Shown: positions 1 through 14,900, numbered from the stretch's first letter. The stretch: 64,000 nucleotides of DNA from Aldrovandia affinis (GCA_029706075.1 JAINUG010000015.1:6346154-6410153); one strand, 5' to 3'. Numbers and translations are program-made. The notes: generated from the sequence alone by a model not told the origin.

Positions 1-2860
1 TTTCCTTATTTCTCCTCCACTCATTTCACATCAGTTCTCTCCTCTGTGTTGCCAGCCAGATGGCAAGGAAGAGGTTGAGTGCCCGGAAGCTTCTTTGTAT
101 CCCTGACAGATGTTCCCAGACTTATTCTTTGTAAATGTGGAAGGCTTTTGGCTTTGGTTATTAAGCTTTGTCTTTGAGGAATTTCTCCCTAGCCATATTG
201 CTCTGTAGACGTATGTTAAAATTCACAAGGTACAGCCCACTGCTTAGGATGAAAGTTGTTACGCTGGGAAATAACGCATTTGTATCTTCCCAAAAGTGTG
301 GGCTTCAGCCTGGTTTGAGATTTATTGGCCTTGTGGTCCACCATTGGTAGAGAATGGCAGGGGGAATCAATAAAAAGGTTCAGTTCTGTGGTTGAACAGT
401 TTAAGATATTTCTGCCCATAGCTCAGCTATGTCAGTCTTAATTCTCAAAACACAAACTTTGTGTTCTTATCTGTGTTTCTGTCAAACTATGTACATGGCA
501 CTTTGCCCTCTATTTCCTGGTGCTGACTCCATTCCATACCATAGTGAGATGTTTCTGACTCGCTATAAACCAACCCTTTTGGCTAATGTCTTGAAAAGGC
601 AGACCTAACATTTGTTTTAATTAGATTTTCCCTTAATAGTGCTTTCACTCGGGTTCTCACTCTGATAAGACTAGGCTAAGAATGAAATTACTGCAGAGAT
701 AAATCCCTGAGAGCCCAAATACTTAACGCAGTCACAGTGTATTCCAAACAAATTTAACATGAGAGGAAAGGTGAGAGTATCTCTTAAATGCATTTGTATA
801 AAGAGCAGGTGAAAAACAATGGGACAGTTACCATTGTTTTGTGATGCATGACAATGTATATTGGGAAGTTCTCTCGTGATTAGCACACCATTGATGTGAA
901 TTTGGTCACATCTGGTGGAAAGTGGAGAGATATTGATGGTAAATGGCTGTGATAAATAACGCTACGTGAAAATTATTATGACTAAAATAAACAACCAACA
1001 ATGGCTGTGCTCTCTCAGGATAGTTGTAAACAATGCCTCTGTGGCAGAGCCTGAAGCATGGAGCATTGCTTCCTCACTGATTACTGTCCACTTCTGCATT
1101 GTTAGCAGGGCATCATTACCAGTGCCATCAAATTGTGGACTGTGTCGTTTACATACACATACATTTCATTGGATGGACACAGAGATCCGGGCTGGCCAGC
1201 CATGCCAGTATTCCTCCCATCCACCGTGACACCTGGGAAATATCTTTTATGCATCACTCATTTCATATGACAAAACAACTGCCTTTCGCAGCTATATTGT
1301 GCATATACCTCAATGTATTTCCTCAGATACAAGGCTGGACAAAATACACATAGAAGGACATCTAGCAATCTGGTACATCTACAGCTGAGCGATTTATACT
1401 GGAGAGCCTATGCAGTGCTACAGGAGGTACAACGCTACTGCTACTAGCCACTGGGATTAAAGATCCCTACATACAGTATCCCATCTGCAGCAGGAGAGTT
1501 CTTACTCAATGGTTCTGTGGATATGGGCAATTTATTTGGGTGCATCACCAATGCTGGGCTGTACGCTCAGTGGGCTGTACGCTTACTGACTAGCACAAAG
1601 TTTCGTAGTAGACTTTCTCAGGACGCACACGGATTCCATTGTCTCATTACTTCCAGTGTGAAGCCAGTTTGTTCATTTGTTCTGCTTTGAGTGCTGGCCC
1701 AGTTAGTCCCTTTTGCATTTTTGATCAGCATGGCAGTACAGACTGCTGTAATCCCATTGATAATTGAACTGTGTAGGCTATAACCAAATCAGCAGACTTG
1801 AAGATTTTATGCGGTGGTTTTTTCATAGTACATTTATTTACAACATTAACAATTAATGTCTTGATTAGCTTACTAGCAAACATTTTACCGTCCAGATGTT
1901 TTATGGAGGATCTGACCTCTTAGCCAGTCATCGCATCTGGATGGATAGGCTGGCACTGCTTTCACCCTTAATTTCTTCCGATTGGAATCAAATGAGCTGG
2001 TTATCAAGCAAATTAAATGCACCGATGATAAATGGCTGAATAGATAACTAGCAGGCTGTACACAATTTAAGTAATGTCCCTATAAGTCACACACAGTATT
2101 TTATGACTGGGCTGTCCTAGAACACTATGTGTGGTGTTTTTTCATGATCCCTTTTTTAACTTCTACACTTGGCCTCTTTTTACCTGTACATCCTCATTTG
2201 TCTCTTTGTTTCGGCTGCATGCTGTTGTGCACAGGTGTGCAAGTTTCATGACCTGGGGTTATACCATGTTTTGCCGCACAACCCCTGTGGGAGATGCATC
2301 GAAACCCAAATGATCACAGGTGTTGTGCATGGTTACATCATCGCCACTGCATACCCTTGCATAGCCTTTGTGCCCTAAAGTTAAAGTCAACTTAAAGGTG
2401 GAATTCAGTCCTTCAACTTTGCTGAAGTAAATGTTTAAATGGAGTATTTTAGCGGCTTCAGATTAATCACTCTGCAGCATAGCTAGCTGATTTCTTTGGT
2501 TAACACATTATAGCAAGTGCTGCTTTTTTAAATTTTCTTGCCTAATCTTTTGGGTTCTGTGATCACTTCAATTAACAAAAATACATCACATTTAACTTCC
2601 AGTGCAGGACAAAGGGTAGTGTGGTTAGATTGAAATGACACCGCAGAAATGACGCCATAGTGATACCGTAGTTTTCATATAATATTATAATGACGACGAT
2701 GATAATGATGTGATAAGGCACAGAGCAAGAACCTTTTCCCAAAGGGTAACATCTCCAGTATAACTTGAGACCGCCTTCTCATATGTAGAGTAAGAAACGT
2801 GAGCAAAAGTATTCACTATTTAATACAACGCTCTCATTTTTATATTTTGTCTTTCAACAG
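1..2860 (+). other. tom1l2 intron 1 (partial)
   Basis: AT-rich DNA upstream of exon 2. I looked for an exon 1 encoding the usual TOM1-family N-terminus and a CpG-rich promoter and found neither. Nothing else recognisable. Confidence 0.6.
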
Positions 2861-2945
2861 AAAAGGCTACAGATGGCTCCCTTCAGAGCGAAGACTGGAC
2901 CCTGAATATGGAGATTTGCGATATCATTAATGAAACTGAGGATGG
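2861..2945 (+). CDS. tom1l2: tom1l2 exon 2
   Basis: Acceptor ctttcaacag, donor gg|gtgag. The first two bases complete a Glu codon. Encodes [20 protein letters not shown] onward to NETEDG, the first VHS helices; nearly identical to vertebrate TOM1L2. Confidence 0.95.
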
Positions 2946-5900
2946 GTGAGTAACAGCACTGACAGGATGGCTGACGCTGTCACAAAGCCACTGAGCACAC
3001 GCACCACTGTGGAACATGCCACAGACCCTGACTCAGGCTTGGTTAAACATTATTTTAATAACTGAAAAGGTTCAATTGATTCGGCCAGTGTTTTTACACA
3101 TTCCTATTACATTTTGGATACTTGCTGCACAATTTAGTGGTACGAATGCAGGGAAAAACTACATAGAACTTACAATACTGTGGGTTAGACTGCTAGGTTC
3201 TGAGCATGGCGTTGACAACGCTTAGGTTGTGGGTTCAATTCCCAATGGCACCACATATACTGAAAAAAAAAAAATGCGTTCACTACTGTAAGTTGCTTTG
3301 GATAAAAGCATCTGCTAAATGGCATATATTATTGTTATGTTATAGATCATGTAAAACATGTCAGAATTGCACACAGTGTGTATGTTTTTCTGCAAAGGAC
3401 AAAATCGTTATTTATGAAAGTCCTGCAGCCAGTTTAAGATAAATTGGGGTTGGCTTGCAAGCTTTACTGAGATACTGCATCACTTTCCCTTCAGCGTCCA
3501 TAAATTAGATTGCATCTAATTTATTAATAGTCATTGTAAAAACGAATGTACACAATGAGTTCCATTGGAATATTATTCTACATCCTGATCTCTGTATGTA
3601 TGTTTTGGTATATTGCAGGAATTAGTCAACTTTGAGAAACCATTTATTTTTATTTTTTATTCTAAATAACATTGGAATCCAAATTGTCTTTGTTGAAATA
3701 GCCATTTGGTTTGTAAATTGCTAGATTAGTAAAAGTGTACAAATAAACAAAACATAAACAAGATCTAAGTGTGTAATCTATTTCAGCTAGTTCTGCTCAT
3801 TTGTCGTAATTTCTTAATTTTCTCAGTAAATCTGGTGCTGTGCTGAAATTTCAGAATTGCTTTGAAAGTGTTTTCCACTTCTTTGGAATCGCCAATTGTA
3901 CTGGCTGTTGCTTACAATGATCTTCCACCACACAGGGAGTCCTGCAGCCCAATCATATATACTCCAGCAATGCTTTTCAGGTTGAACTTTTGTAGAATGT
4001 TTGTTCATTGATTGTGAGGACTTTATAGCATGTCATTTTCTGAATAATGTTTTTAAGGGCACCTCCAGTGTTTGTTGTGGGCGTGAGCATATTATTTCTG
4101 GAGAAAGCTGCATAGTGAACCTGGGCAGGGCTCCACAGTTGGGTGTGTACAGAAAGGCGGGTGGCTGTCTTTAACGGAATGACTCTGCTGTGCAAAAATG
4201 TAATCCACCATCAGCCAAACATAAGCTACTGACAGTCTGTGGGGGGAAAAGGGAGCACTACAAAGAAACTAGTCTTCATACTACCCACATGGCACTCTGC
4301 TATGTAAAACTGACTGCACTGCAAGCGGGCCTAACCCTGACATAAAAAAGGGCGTTGTTATTGCTGTTTTTGTTTTTCTGTGTCAGCCCAGCAAAACCAG
4401 ATTTTCCAGATTTTCCCCTTGTTTCTTTGCAGTAGTTTTTTCCCCAACATTGGCGCTATAGGTCCAGAGTCTCAGTTCTCTTCTTTATGAATGTGTATTT
4501 GCAACTGCGGTCCGCAGGCATAGCCTGCCTGTAGGAATAAATGACATCAGTGAGACATGGGGACCATCTGCTTCATTGGAGCTCTTGGGAAGCCATAACC
4601 TCAGAGCGCCAACGTAGCCAGTAGAGATTTATAGCTACAGGGACTTTACGGTGCTGAGCGTCCATGAAAACTCATTGCATGTCATCTGCTGAGATGCACA
4701 GCTTTCCGGTCCACTTCACTTCTATCAGCGTAGACCAGTGTAGGTGGCTTTAGTTATGTGTCCTTTTCTTTGTTCTCATAGTAGATTTGGCAAGTTGTAT
4801 TTTTGTTTTCACAAGGTGTTGGGCATCTTCTAATCTGACGTGACAGCCGACGACGCTCACTTTGTTCATATAAAAGAATCCCTTGAACTAAATAGTTTTT
4901 TCTCAAAGATTTTGAACTGCATTCTTGTAACTTCTTTGCACAATAGATGACCATGTTGTTGTCCGCCACTTTAATGCTTCCCTATTTACACCATCTATTT
5001 ATCTTAGTTAACGAATTGCATGAATTGGATCTGTAGACATTCTTATATACATTACCCAGTTGTGGTTCCTATTCCGCCATTTTAATATATGTAGATATCC
5101 ACCCACCTGCCAATGACTGCAACATGCTGAAAATCGTATAACTTACATTACATATTGTTTATCTGCATTTCTTAGTTTCAGTCATTTCAGAATGAATGTA
5201 TTACTCTCTGAACCATAAAAGTCATTTGCTACCTGCAAGGAGGGAGAGATTGACCACATTTTTCTTCCTTATGTGGAAAGGATAACATTTCTTCACTCAC
5301 TCTCCTGGCTTGATGTTTTATTGTATCATTTATTTCCTTTGCAACACAAAGGGCACCCTGTTCATTATTAATGAACTGGTGCCAGGGTTCCACCAAAATG
5401 ACAGCCGTGGCGGGATGAGAACGTCAAGTCTTGGAGCAGTCTGCTCGCCCCCACCATTTAAATTCATTGAAAAACTGTCCCTGTCACTATCCCTAAAGTG
5501 TTGGTGTTTCTGCCAAAACCAATGGCAACTAGTATTGTCTGTGAAATGTTGTATTTCCGCCATTGTGCTGTTCAATGTGACCCTCCGTTGCTCTCCTCCG
5601 TTGCTGCAGGCCCAAAGACGCCATAAGGGCGATGAAAAAGAGGCTGAACGGGAACAGGAATTACCGGGAGGTGATGTTGGGGCTGACGGTGAGTGTCCTG
5701 AGGAAGCTGGGGGAGAGCTTGTTTCATTTCTTGGCGCTGACAAATCGTTTGTCAAAGGTCTGCCACCTCGGTGTGATCCTTTGGCGAAATTTGAACATTT
5801 GTGCCTGCATGCGCAGCGCTTAAAAATCTGAGAAAATGTGTGACCCGAATTGATGCAGCCTCATTCGGATGCCAACGCACTCTTAGGGTTTTGGGCTCGA

Positions 5901-8900
5901 CGCCTGTTTTCTTCCTGCAGGTCTTGGAGACGTGTGTGAAGAACTGTGGCCATCGTTTCCATGTTCTCGTCGCTAATCGGGACTTCATTGATGGCGTTCT
6001 GGTTAAAATCATCTCTCCTAAAACCAACCCTCCCACTATTGTACAAGACAAAGTGCTCGCCTTGATCCAGGTAATATGATACGTGTCAGATATTTTGGGT
6101 TGGGCTGTGTTTGAAACGCTTCATTAGAAACTCTTAAAGAAAATGACATGCACATGATCATTACGCAATATGTTTTTCTTGAAAAAATAGCAGTTGAAGA
6201 CAAATAGAATAAACAAATCAAAATGACCACTTTGTATAAATGTGAAATGGCCATTGCTTCTTGTGGATATCTTTAGTGTGTGTGTGTGTGTGTGTGTGTC
6301 TGTGTGTGTGTCTGTGTGTGTGTGTGATAATTATAACACACACATACTAATTGTTTTAATATGAGGCATTGCTCTTTGGGTGAACATACACTCCTCATAG
6401 CCAACAAAATAGGATATATACCTGATTGTACTGTATTAATAATCATATACTGTATATATGTATGATTATTGGGCATAAAGTTGCTGCCTAGATTTATTTT
6501 GTCAAGGGCACTGGAAAGGCAAAATATGTGTATTAAAACATTTGAGATATCGTTAATTTGAAGTTGTTATCTCTGGGTATTTTTCAAACCAAAACTTCCC
6601 TGAGATTGTAACTTTCATTTAGACATACTTCAAATACAATTTTGTTATGCTAAAGCTAGTCATGCTAAAGCTAAAAATATTGACCTATCCAAACAGACTC
6701 ATGGCTGTAATTAAAGCAAAGGGTGCAAACTCTAACTCAGTATGGACTTATCAATCCAAAAGTTTTCAATCAAAATTTTTGAGAATTTCTTTTGTTGTAG
6801 GGTAACATGTGGAAATAAAGGTGGAAAAGTCTGATTTCATACTTTAGGCTGTAAGGAAACAAAATGTGACTTTTTTGGAACAGGGTGTAGACTTTAAAGG
6901 GGCATTGTGTATCTTATTTTAATTGTAGAATGGAGAAGGTGTTTTATATATTGTGGGCAATATCTAGTTAGCATTCAACATTCACATAACTTTTATGCAA
7001 AACCGGTGATGTTGATTTTAGATCTGATTAGCGTACATGCACACTGATAATGCTAACAGACATCAAGTTACCTTAAGTGTATTGTGCCTTGGCTTATTAT
7101 TATTTTTAAATATAGAAAAAAGATGAATATTTTTAGCTTTAGCATGACTAGCTTTAGCATAACAAGATTGTGTTTGAAGCATGTCTAAATGAAAGTTACA
7201 ATCTCAGGGAAGTTTGGGTTTGAAAAAGAGATAACAACTTCAATTAACGATATCTCAAAAGTGCTTTAAGATAAATATTTTGACTTTGTAGTGCCCTTGA
7301 CATAAGAAATCTAGGCAGCAACTTTACTTGGCCTAATAATCATAGGAATTTCCTTTCCCCAAAGGAAGTAGAGAATTGTGCTGTTTATTTCTATATAGAC
7401 TCAGAGGGCTACAGGAGTCTGAGCAAGCCCAAGTCTTTATGTGAGACATTACTGAGATGGAGGCAAATTATTTTTCTAGGATATTGAAATGGAATAAAAA
7501 TTGGAGACTGGTACAGACTGGCCCAGTTTAATGGCAAAGTATGATTATGGTCACTACATTCTGAGCAGATTAGCCTTACTGTTTATATTATGATAGATCA
7601 TCCACTCCATGGCACTGCCATTACCACAGTTTGGGATAGGGAAATATGGAAGAATTGGGTGCTCCTAAGTGGATAAGGCAGGTGGATAATAAGATGTCCA
7701 AAGTGGATGAAAGTAACGCGGGGGATGTGGTTGGACATTTGTTCCTTGTAGTCTTCTGTTCAGGGGACTCCAGTGTAGCTCATGCCGCAGGTGTTGTGCT
7801 GACTGCAGGCACGCATATGTCTGTCTCCAGTTACTTGGAACATCTCGGATAACCTGGAACAGCTCAGATGTGCTAGTCTCTTTCTCTGCTGCCAAGTCCA
7901 CCCAGCTCTCGCCAGAGATCTGCAAAGCTTAATATTGGACCACAATTAACCTTCCACTTATGAAGTGGATATTGCTCAAGTTTGTATTATTATCAGTAGT
8001 ATCAGAAATGGCATTAACCCTTTAATGGTCTTTGTGACAAGAGTCACATTGTGACTTTTGCCATTGTTTTTTTCTAGGTGAGACTATTAAAGGGTTAAAC
8101 AGCAATATATATCATCACTGTGTGTTTTCTTTTTTCTTTTTAAGCATTTGCTCACTCATGGTTCGCTCACTCAACCACCTCTGGTTATGTGAAAGGGAAC
8201 TATGTTAGCGTCAATGAATACTGGGAATGAAGACTACCCCAGTTGTAGTGCTAACTAGAACAAAATCAATTTGTTAATAGACCAAAATGTGATGGCACTT
8301 TTGAAGAAAACTGCCTTTGGCAATCCTTGGGAAAGAATTTTGCTCATTCCTTGCCAGGAATGTGTTCATGTCTCTTGCAAAGATTGGTATAATGAGGGCC
8401 GGGCCCAGTATTAAACTGTAAAAGGACTGTGCCATATGCCATACTGTTGAAATTACATGACTGAAAGAAAGCTGTTTGTATAAATAATGGTTTCTCTGTT
8501 GGCCAGGCTGCTTTGGTGTGGGTGGTATATGGAATTCATGTTTTGTACATGCAGTCTACTTCATGTGCGCTGAAGAGACTGATATCGCTGAACTCCTGTA
8601 ACAAACGCCCTAAATCATGCATGAGACTTCCGTTTGCCTCGGGTCCAGACACCTGTTCACTGTAACTTTACACCTTGTTGAAGACAGTACAGTACCGCAG
8701 AAATGGCTATACAGTTAATTGAAGTCTTTATTTTTTATACCACTTTTTAGTCCGTTGTCCTGTAACCTCAACCTGACTGCAGCTTAGTCAATAAACTGGT
8801 CATTGTCCCTAAATAAATGTTGCATGTTTCTACCTATGTCCACTTACAATTTTCTTGGGTTTCATTTGAAACTAACCATGGCTTGCACTGGAGTTTTATT

Positions 8901-11900
8901 TCAACTCATTTTGCAGTCTTTTTAAGGTTAAAAAACGTGAGAGCCATACTGTAATAAAGCTTTAACGTAGCAGTTTTTTTGGTTTCTTCCTTGTCTCAGG
9001 CTTGGGCAGATGCCTTCAGGAGCAGCCCAGACCTGACAGGTGTGGTCCACATTTACGAGGAGCTTAAGAGGAAAGGCATTGAGTTTCCCATGTCTGACCT
9101 GGACGCTCTGTCTCCCATCCACACACCACAACGAGTAAGAGATCCTTCTTCAAATATTGGGCAACATCCTTCAGGTTCTTAGGACACTGCAGACATTATT
9201 GTCTTACTTATCATGTATAAATGCACTTTTTGTAAGTTGCTCTGGATAAGAACGTCTGCTAAATGCCTAAAATGTAAAATATAAGTGTAGTGTTAAGTAC
9301 AGGTTCTTAGGACACTGTGCATACATTAGAGTTGAGTACAGGTTTGTAGGACACTGCAGACATTAGTGTTAGGTACAGGCTCTTAGGACACTGTGCAGAC
9401 ATTAGTGTTGAGTACAGGTTCTTAGGACACTGTGCAGACATTAGTGTTGAGTACAGGTTCTTAGGACACTGTGCAGACATTAGTGTTGAGTACAGGTTCT
9501 TAGGACACTGCAAGCTTTACACTTGGATTTCACACGTACCTGGACACCCAGTTAATTAACAGGGACTAAAATATATCTCTCTAAATAAGGCAATTATTTT
9601 TACATCTGCTTTGTGCTGTTATTCAGGTAAATCTTACAGGGAACTCACAATGTGGGACAGTAAGCAAAATAACTGCATATGTAATATATTAGAAATCACT
9701 ATTTAATTAAATACAGATGAGTACTAGTATCTAGTTAATGTAATATAGGTATAATGTTAGGAAATAGGAGTGGATGTGGAAGAGGTTTTGTCACAAATTA
9801 TTGTGCCCAAACACTACCATTTTACATCTCCTTATATTTTTTTAAGTTGTGTGCGATGCCGAATGCCCCTGAAGTGGAGCCACCTGCCCCCAAGTACAAC
9901 CCCCCTCCCCAGCCCCACGTGGCCACTGTCCCTCCGCTGTCTTCCACTGTTCCCCAGACCTATTCATCACCACAGATTCCCAGCCTGCAGGCCTCTGGGG
10001 CCATCAATCCCAACTCTGAACAGGTAATCAACAATATACCTCTTATACCCGGGGCCCACGCATAGGTGGGTTTGCACTAGCGACAGGTTGTGCCCGACCT
10101 GTCAAAATCGGGTACTGTAAAAATGTACTGTAAAATCCGAGCCTCATCATGTATTCCAGGGCTCACGACATACGCCACACCCATGTGACTTCCTGAACAA
10201 TCCTCACCGTGCTCAGCATTTCAAGATTTGTGGAAATGTCATCCTAAACTCTGCACAGTGATGGGAACATTATTGCACATTATCATAGTGGTTGGCATAA
10301 TTTGTTTGCCGTCGAATGCCTTCTTTTCCGCTGAACATGCTTATGGACACCTCAATTTGTGCACAAAGTCTTCAGCGCTCTGTGTAACAGTGATTCAGAT
10401 AAAGTGAGGTTTGTTGTGCTCTTAAAAACTAATCTCATCGCAGGAACAGCAGTGAATTTTCAGCAGAGTTGCCTTTTCTAGGTTTATCACATTATAGATT
10501 CACTCAGAGGCTAAGGAACTTCTGGGACAGATTGCATTTTACATGTCATTTTTATCACAATATTTTGCCTCCTGGCATGAAATCTTTTTATACAGCTTAG
10601 TAAGATAGGTGCTTTTAAGTTCCCCCCCATCATTGTGACACAGGTCGACATACCTCAAGGCACACGAGCTGGGAAAAGCAATAGCGTTAGTGAAATTTCA
10701 GATAAGCTTAGATCGCAAAGTAAAGACTTTTAGTGTTGTTTACTTGTGTTTGAACTTTAAACGTCTGCGCGCAGATCACCCGGCTGCGCAGTGAGCTGGA
10801 TGTTGTGCGTGGAAACACCAAGGTGATGTCAGAGATGCTCACTGAGATGGTGCCCGGACAGGAGGATCCCTCCGACCATGAGCTTCTACAGGTCAGGCTC
10901 AGTGTTCAAGCTTTTTCTTTCTGTTCTCAACAGATGTATTCTGTCCTAATTGCAGTATCACGTGTTTTCTGATTCGGCAATGTGTATTTGATGTCTATTT
11001 CTAATTATTGACTTTGTTTTATGTCTAATATTTAACTCGCTAGTGGCTTGATGCACATGCCGTCAAAGGTATCACAATAGACCGCACAATGTTTCTGCTG
11101 AATTGTGTTTATAGGGGTGTTAATTAGGGATGCACCGATATATCGGTGGGCTATATCGGCTGATATTTGCCTTGTTTACTGCAATTGGCTTATCGGCCTA
11201 AATGTTTTTTTTTTGCCAATGGCAGTGGCTGATAATTATCCATCAGTGTTGCTTCAATCTGGCCTAAATGTTCATTTACAGGCTAAACTGACTGAAACCG
11301 TGCCTAATGTACTCCTCTGACGATGCTGCGATTGACTTGCTGTCATGAGCACTCTGGCACTCCCCGCAGTCTTGCACAAGATGCACGCTAGAGCTGGGGG
11401 ATATGGGCAAAAATAATTAGCATGATATGTTGACCAAATACTTCGATAACAATATTGAAACGATGAATTTGTATGCGGAAAAAAGCTGAGTATATACAGA
11501 TATTCAAACACAACTTTATTTAACATTCAATGCTTGTATGTGCGGTAGGTCTTCAAGCATAATTTCATGTATAAAGTTTGCACTATGCGTAAAGAAATAC
11601 AAAAACGTGTGTATATATATATATACAGTACCAGTCAAAAGTTTGAGTACACCTGCTGGAAACTAGGTTTATCTCATAATTGACAATGTTTTACACCATA
11701 TAAGTTTCTTTAAATACTTGAAAATGACAAAAAACACATGTAACGATAAACAAAAGGAACATCAAAGCAATGTTCAATAAAATTTAATTGAAAATGTAAT
11801 CTTGGATTTCTCAAAATAGCCACCCTTTGCTGTGATAACAGCCTCACAAACACGGGCCATTCGGTTAATACGTTTCAGCAGGAAATCACCTGATATGTCT

Positions 11901-14900
11901 TCCCAGCTCTCCTGCAGCAATTCCCAGAGGCACTTGCGGGTTGCTTTGCTTTGACTGTTCTGTCCGGTTCATCCCATACCAGTTCTATGGGATTGAAGTC
12001 TGGACACTGGGCAGGCCAGGTCCTTAGTTTGAGTTGTCCTTCACGTTCCCCCTTCACCAGATAGTTCTTGCACAACTTCAAGGTGTTTCGGGTCGTTATC
12101 TTGCCCACTTAGCCATAGTCCAGATGGAAGATGTACTCAAACTTTTGACTGATTTTTTGCTTGCCTTTGCCTCTCTCTTTTTTGCCATACATTCTTTATA
12201 TTCCTTTTTGTGATAACTTCTCAAATGATGGAACAGATTAGACATATTCCGGTCTGCCGCTGGGACCACTTCTTACAGTGCTTGCAGAACAATCCTCCTT
12301 TCTGCTCTTTGTCAGCTCGTTTGTAACCAAAGTAACCCCACGCAACTGACGTGCAGCCTTTCTTAGGGACTAAACTCAGTTTGTCTTCAAGGCTGGCTGT
12401 GATTGGCCGCGTTGTTTGTTGGTTGGATAAAGGCCAAAACGAATGCAGGAATTCTCCACGCAACGATGTTATAGCCTAACTGCAATCATCAACATTTGTA
12501 AATTTGCCACGGTTGATCATTGAAATGATGATAATGGTGTAAAATGTAAAAATCACCCAGCTCTAATGCACACTGTCAAGCGAAATAAATGTAGGCTGTG
12601 TGGGCGCAATACATGTATGAGAAAGACAACCCATTTGCTATTTGTAACAAATGCTGCAGTGAGATTTCAAGAGGAGGCAACTCAAGCAAGGATTTTAATC
12701 AAATCTGATCAGACATTTACAAGTAAGACATGTAGCACAGTACAACGGGTGTGTGAAAGAATGTTACAATAAAAGCTGTTCCGTACATTTGTATGATTGA
12801 ATTTGTGCTTATTGAAAAGTATAATGAAGGGCAGAATTATATTTTTTTTGTCAGGGCACAAATAGAAGAATAAATAAATTATCGGTATCGGCCGATTGTG
12901 TTATTTGAATTATCGATATCGGTCCAGAATTGTCATATCAGTGCATCCCTAGTGTTAATTGTTAACTAAATTCTTATATTTTAGTTAGTAAGCTCATGAA
13001 ATGTTTTCCTAGTATTGAAATTCATTTTACATGTAGTATTTTCATCATTATGTTTCACTGCTTTAGTACTTTGTACCCGTTGGCAGAAACGTTGCCTTTA
13101 ATCACTCTGAGCAGTTGTTTTCACATTGTTGTGGCATCCCAAGTTTCAGTTTGAAAAACCTTTTTTCATATGATTTGCTATTGTGCATTGTGGTGGTAAT
13201 ATTTTCATTTTAAACAAAGTTGTTTCAGAAATTTGGGTATGACATCATTGTGTTTCTGTGATGGATGCCTTAGCTGTGGGCGCAATGATTTATGAGTAGC
13301 AGGGCATTATGTAAATAATTTTTATACGTAACTCATCTCTTTAAGCAATTTTGGGCAATTTTAACCTTCCTGATTTGTCAGTAGTTGTGCTAATTCATTC
13401 ATATGCAAAGAATTGTATTGTGCTCAAGTTTTTAAGATTTAGGTTACGATACTTAAGCTCTTTAACAGGTTGAATCTGTTTAGCTTCTCTGGAATATCTG
13501 ATGTAGGTTTAGGTTCAGGTTTAGAACCGCTTGAAATGAATTAAAGGTTAAATGAAACTGCCTCAGTTCCTGAGTTATTGGAATTGAAGTCTGACTCTGG
13601 CCACTAGAGGGAGCCCTTTGCCTGTGTGAAGGAGCTTTGTTTAAAATAAAGAAATGTATGATTATATGCCAACTGGCTCAAGGAAGGCAATTCACCAGCG
13701 TAGCCCCTCCAACACAGCGTGCAGTTCCAGCATGATGAATATAAGGAACGAGGCGTTGAATTGAGAAGGCTAATGCTGTACGCGCTGTGCGATAACTCCT
13801 GTCTGCAGGAGCTGAACCGGACCTGCAGGGCCATGCAGCAGCGCATAGTGGAGCTAATCTCTCGTGTCGCCAACGAGGAAGTGACCGAGGAGCTGCTCCA
13901 CGTCAACGATGACCTCAACAACATCTTCCTGCGATATGAGAGGTGACAGAAGCTCCCACTGCTTAACCCCACCCTGCCACACATTTACATTACATTTACA
14001 TTTTAGGCATTTAGCAGAGCGACTTACACAGTTTACATTTCTTTACATACAATCCATTTATACAGCTGGATATCTTGCTCAAGGGTACAACAGCAATGTC
14101 CCACCTGGGAATTGAACCTGCAATGTCTGAGTTACAAGCCCAGCTCCCTAACCATTACACTACACTACCACACCACACCATGCTTTTATATCGGAACACG
14201 CTGAATGTGTTATAAGGAGCCACTGCAAAAGTAAATGAAATGTAGATTTGGTTTTTATCAATAAATGTGATTACACAATTGTCCAGAATATGACTAAAAA
14301 GATAACTTAAATATGATAATTCAATGAGAAAACCTCTCAATCACAACCTCTGGAAATTGTAAACATACATGTTCGTTTTACCCACTTGATATCCCCTATC
14401 TGATAAGTAGACAGGAGAAAGTAGAGCAGGTATGTCTGTGCACTAAGTAAGAATTGTCTGGTTTGTTTTGTCAGGTATGAGAGGTACCGCACGGGCAGAG
14501 CTGCTCAGAACACCAATAACGGGGTGAGTTCCTCGCCTGGATCTGTACCGTACCTGGTCTGAGTGCCGTACCTGGAGCTGTACCGTACCTGGTCTGAGTG
14601 CCGTACCTGGATCTGTACCGTACCTGGTCTGAGTACTGTACCTGGATCTGTACCGTACCTGGTCTGAGTTCCGTACCTGGATCTGTACCGTACCTGGTCT
14701 GAGTACTGTACCTGGATCTGTACCGTACCTGGTCTGAGTACTGTACCTGGATCTGTACCGTACCTGGTCTGTGTGCCGTACCTGGTCTGAGTTCCGTACC
14801 TGGATCTGTACCGTACCTGGTCTGAGTTCCATACCTGGATCTGTACCATACCTGGTCTGAGTTCCATACCTGGATCTGTACCGTACCTGGTCTGAGTTCC

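Larger units (their letters stand above)
11117..12959. mobile_element. Outer hAT-type transposon (non-autonomous), element 11125-12951
   Basis: Termini tagggatgcaccgatat (left) and atatcagtgcatcccta (right) are inverted repeats. They are flanked by an exact 8-bp duplication GTGTTAAT at 11117-11124 and 12952-12959, diagnostic of hAT insertion. No intact transposase. A second hAT element sits inside. Confidence 0.9.

Noticed and set aside
5330..5755. 141-residue minus-strand ORF opposite tom1l2 exon 3
   Set aside because: Antisense frame over intron and exon 3; exon 3 is clearly coding on the plus strand.
9299..9508. Regular direct repeats resembling a CRISPR array
   Set aside because: No unique spacers between units, eukaryotic intron, tandem minisatellite.
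12566..12772. 68-residue ORF with Cys residues (CRLCGRNTC) near the inner hAT border
   Set aside because: Lies in the outer hAT remnant; not recognisable as a zinc-finger domain of that family.
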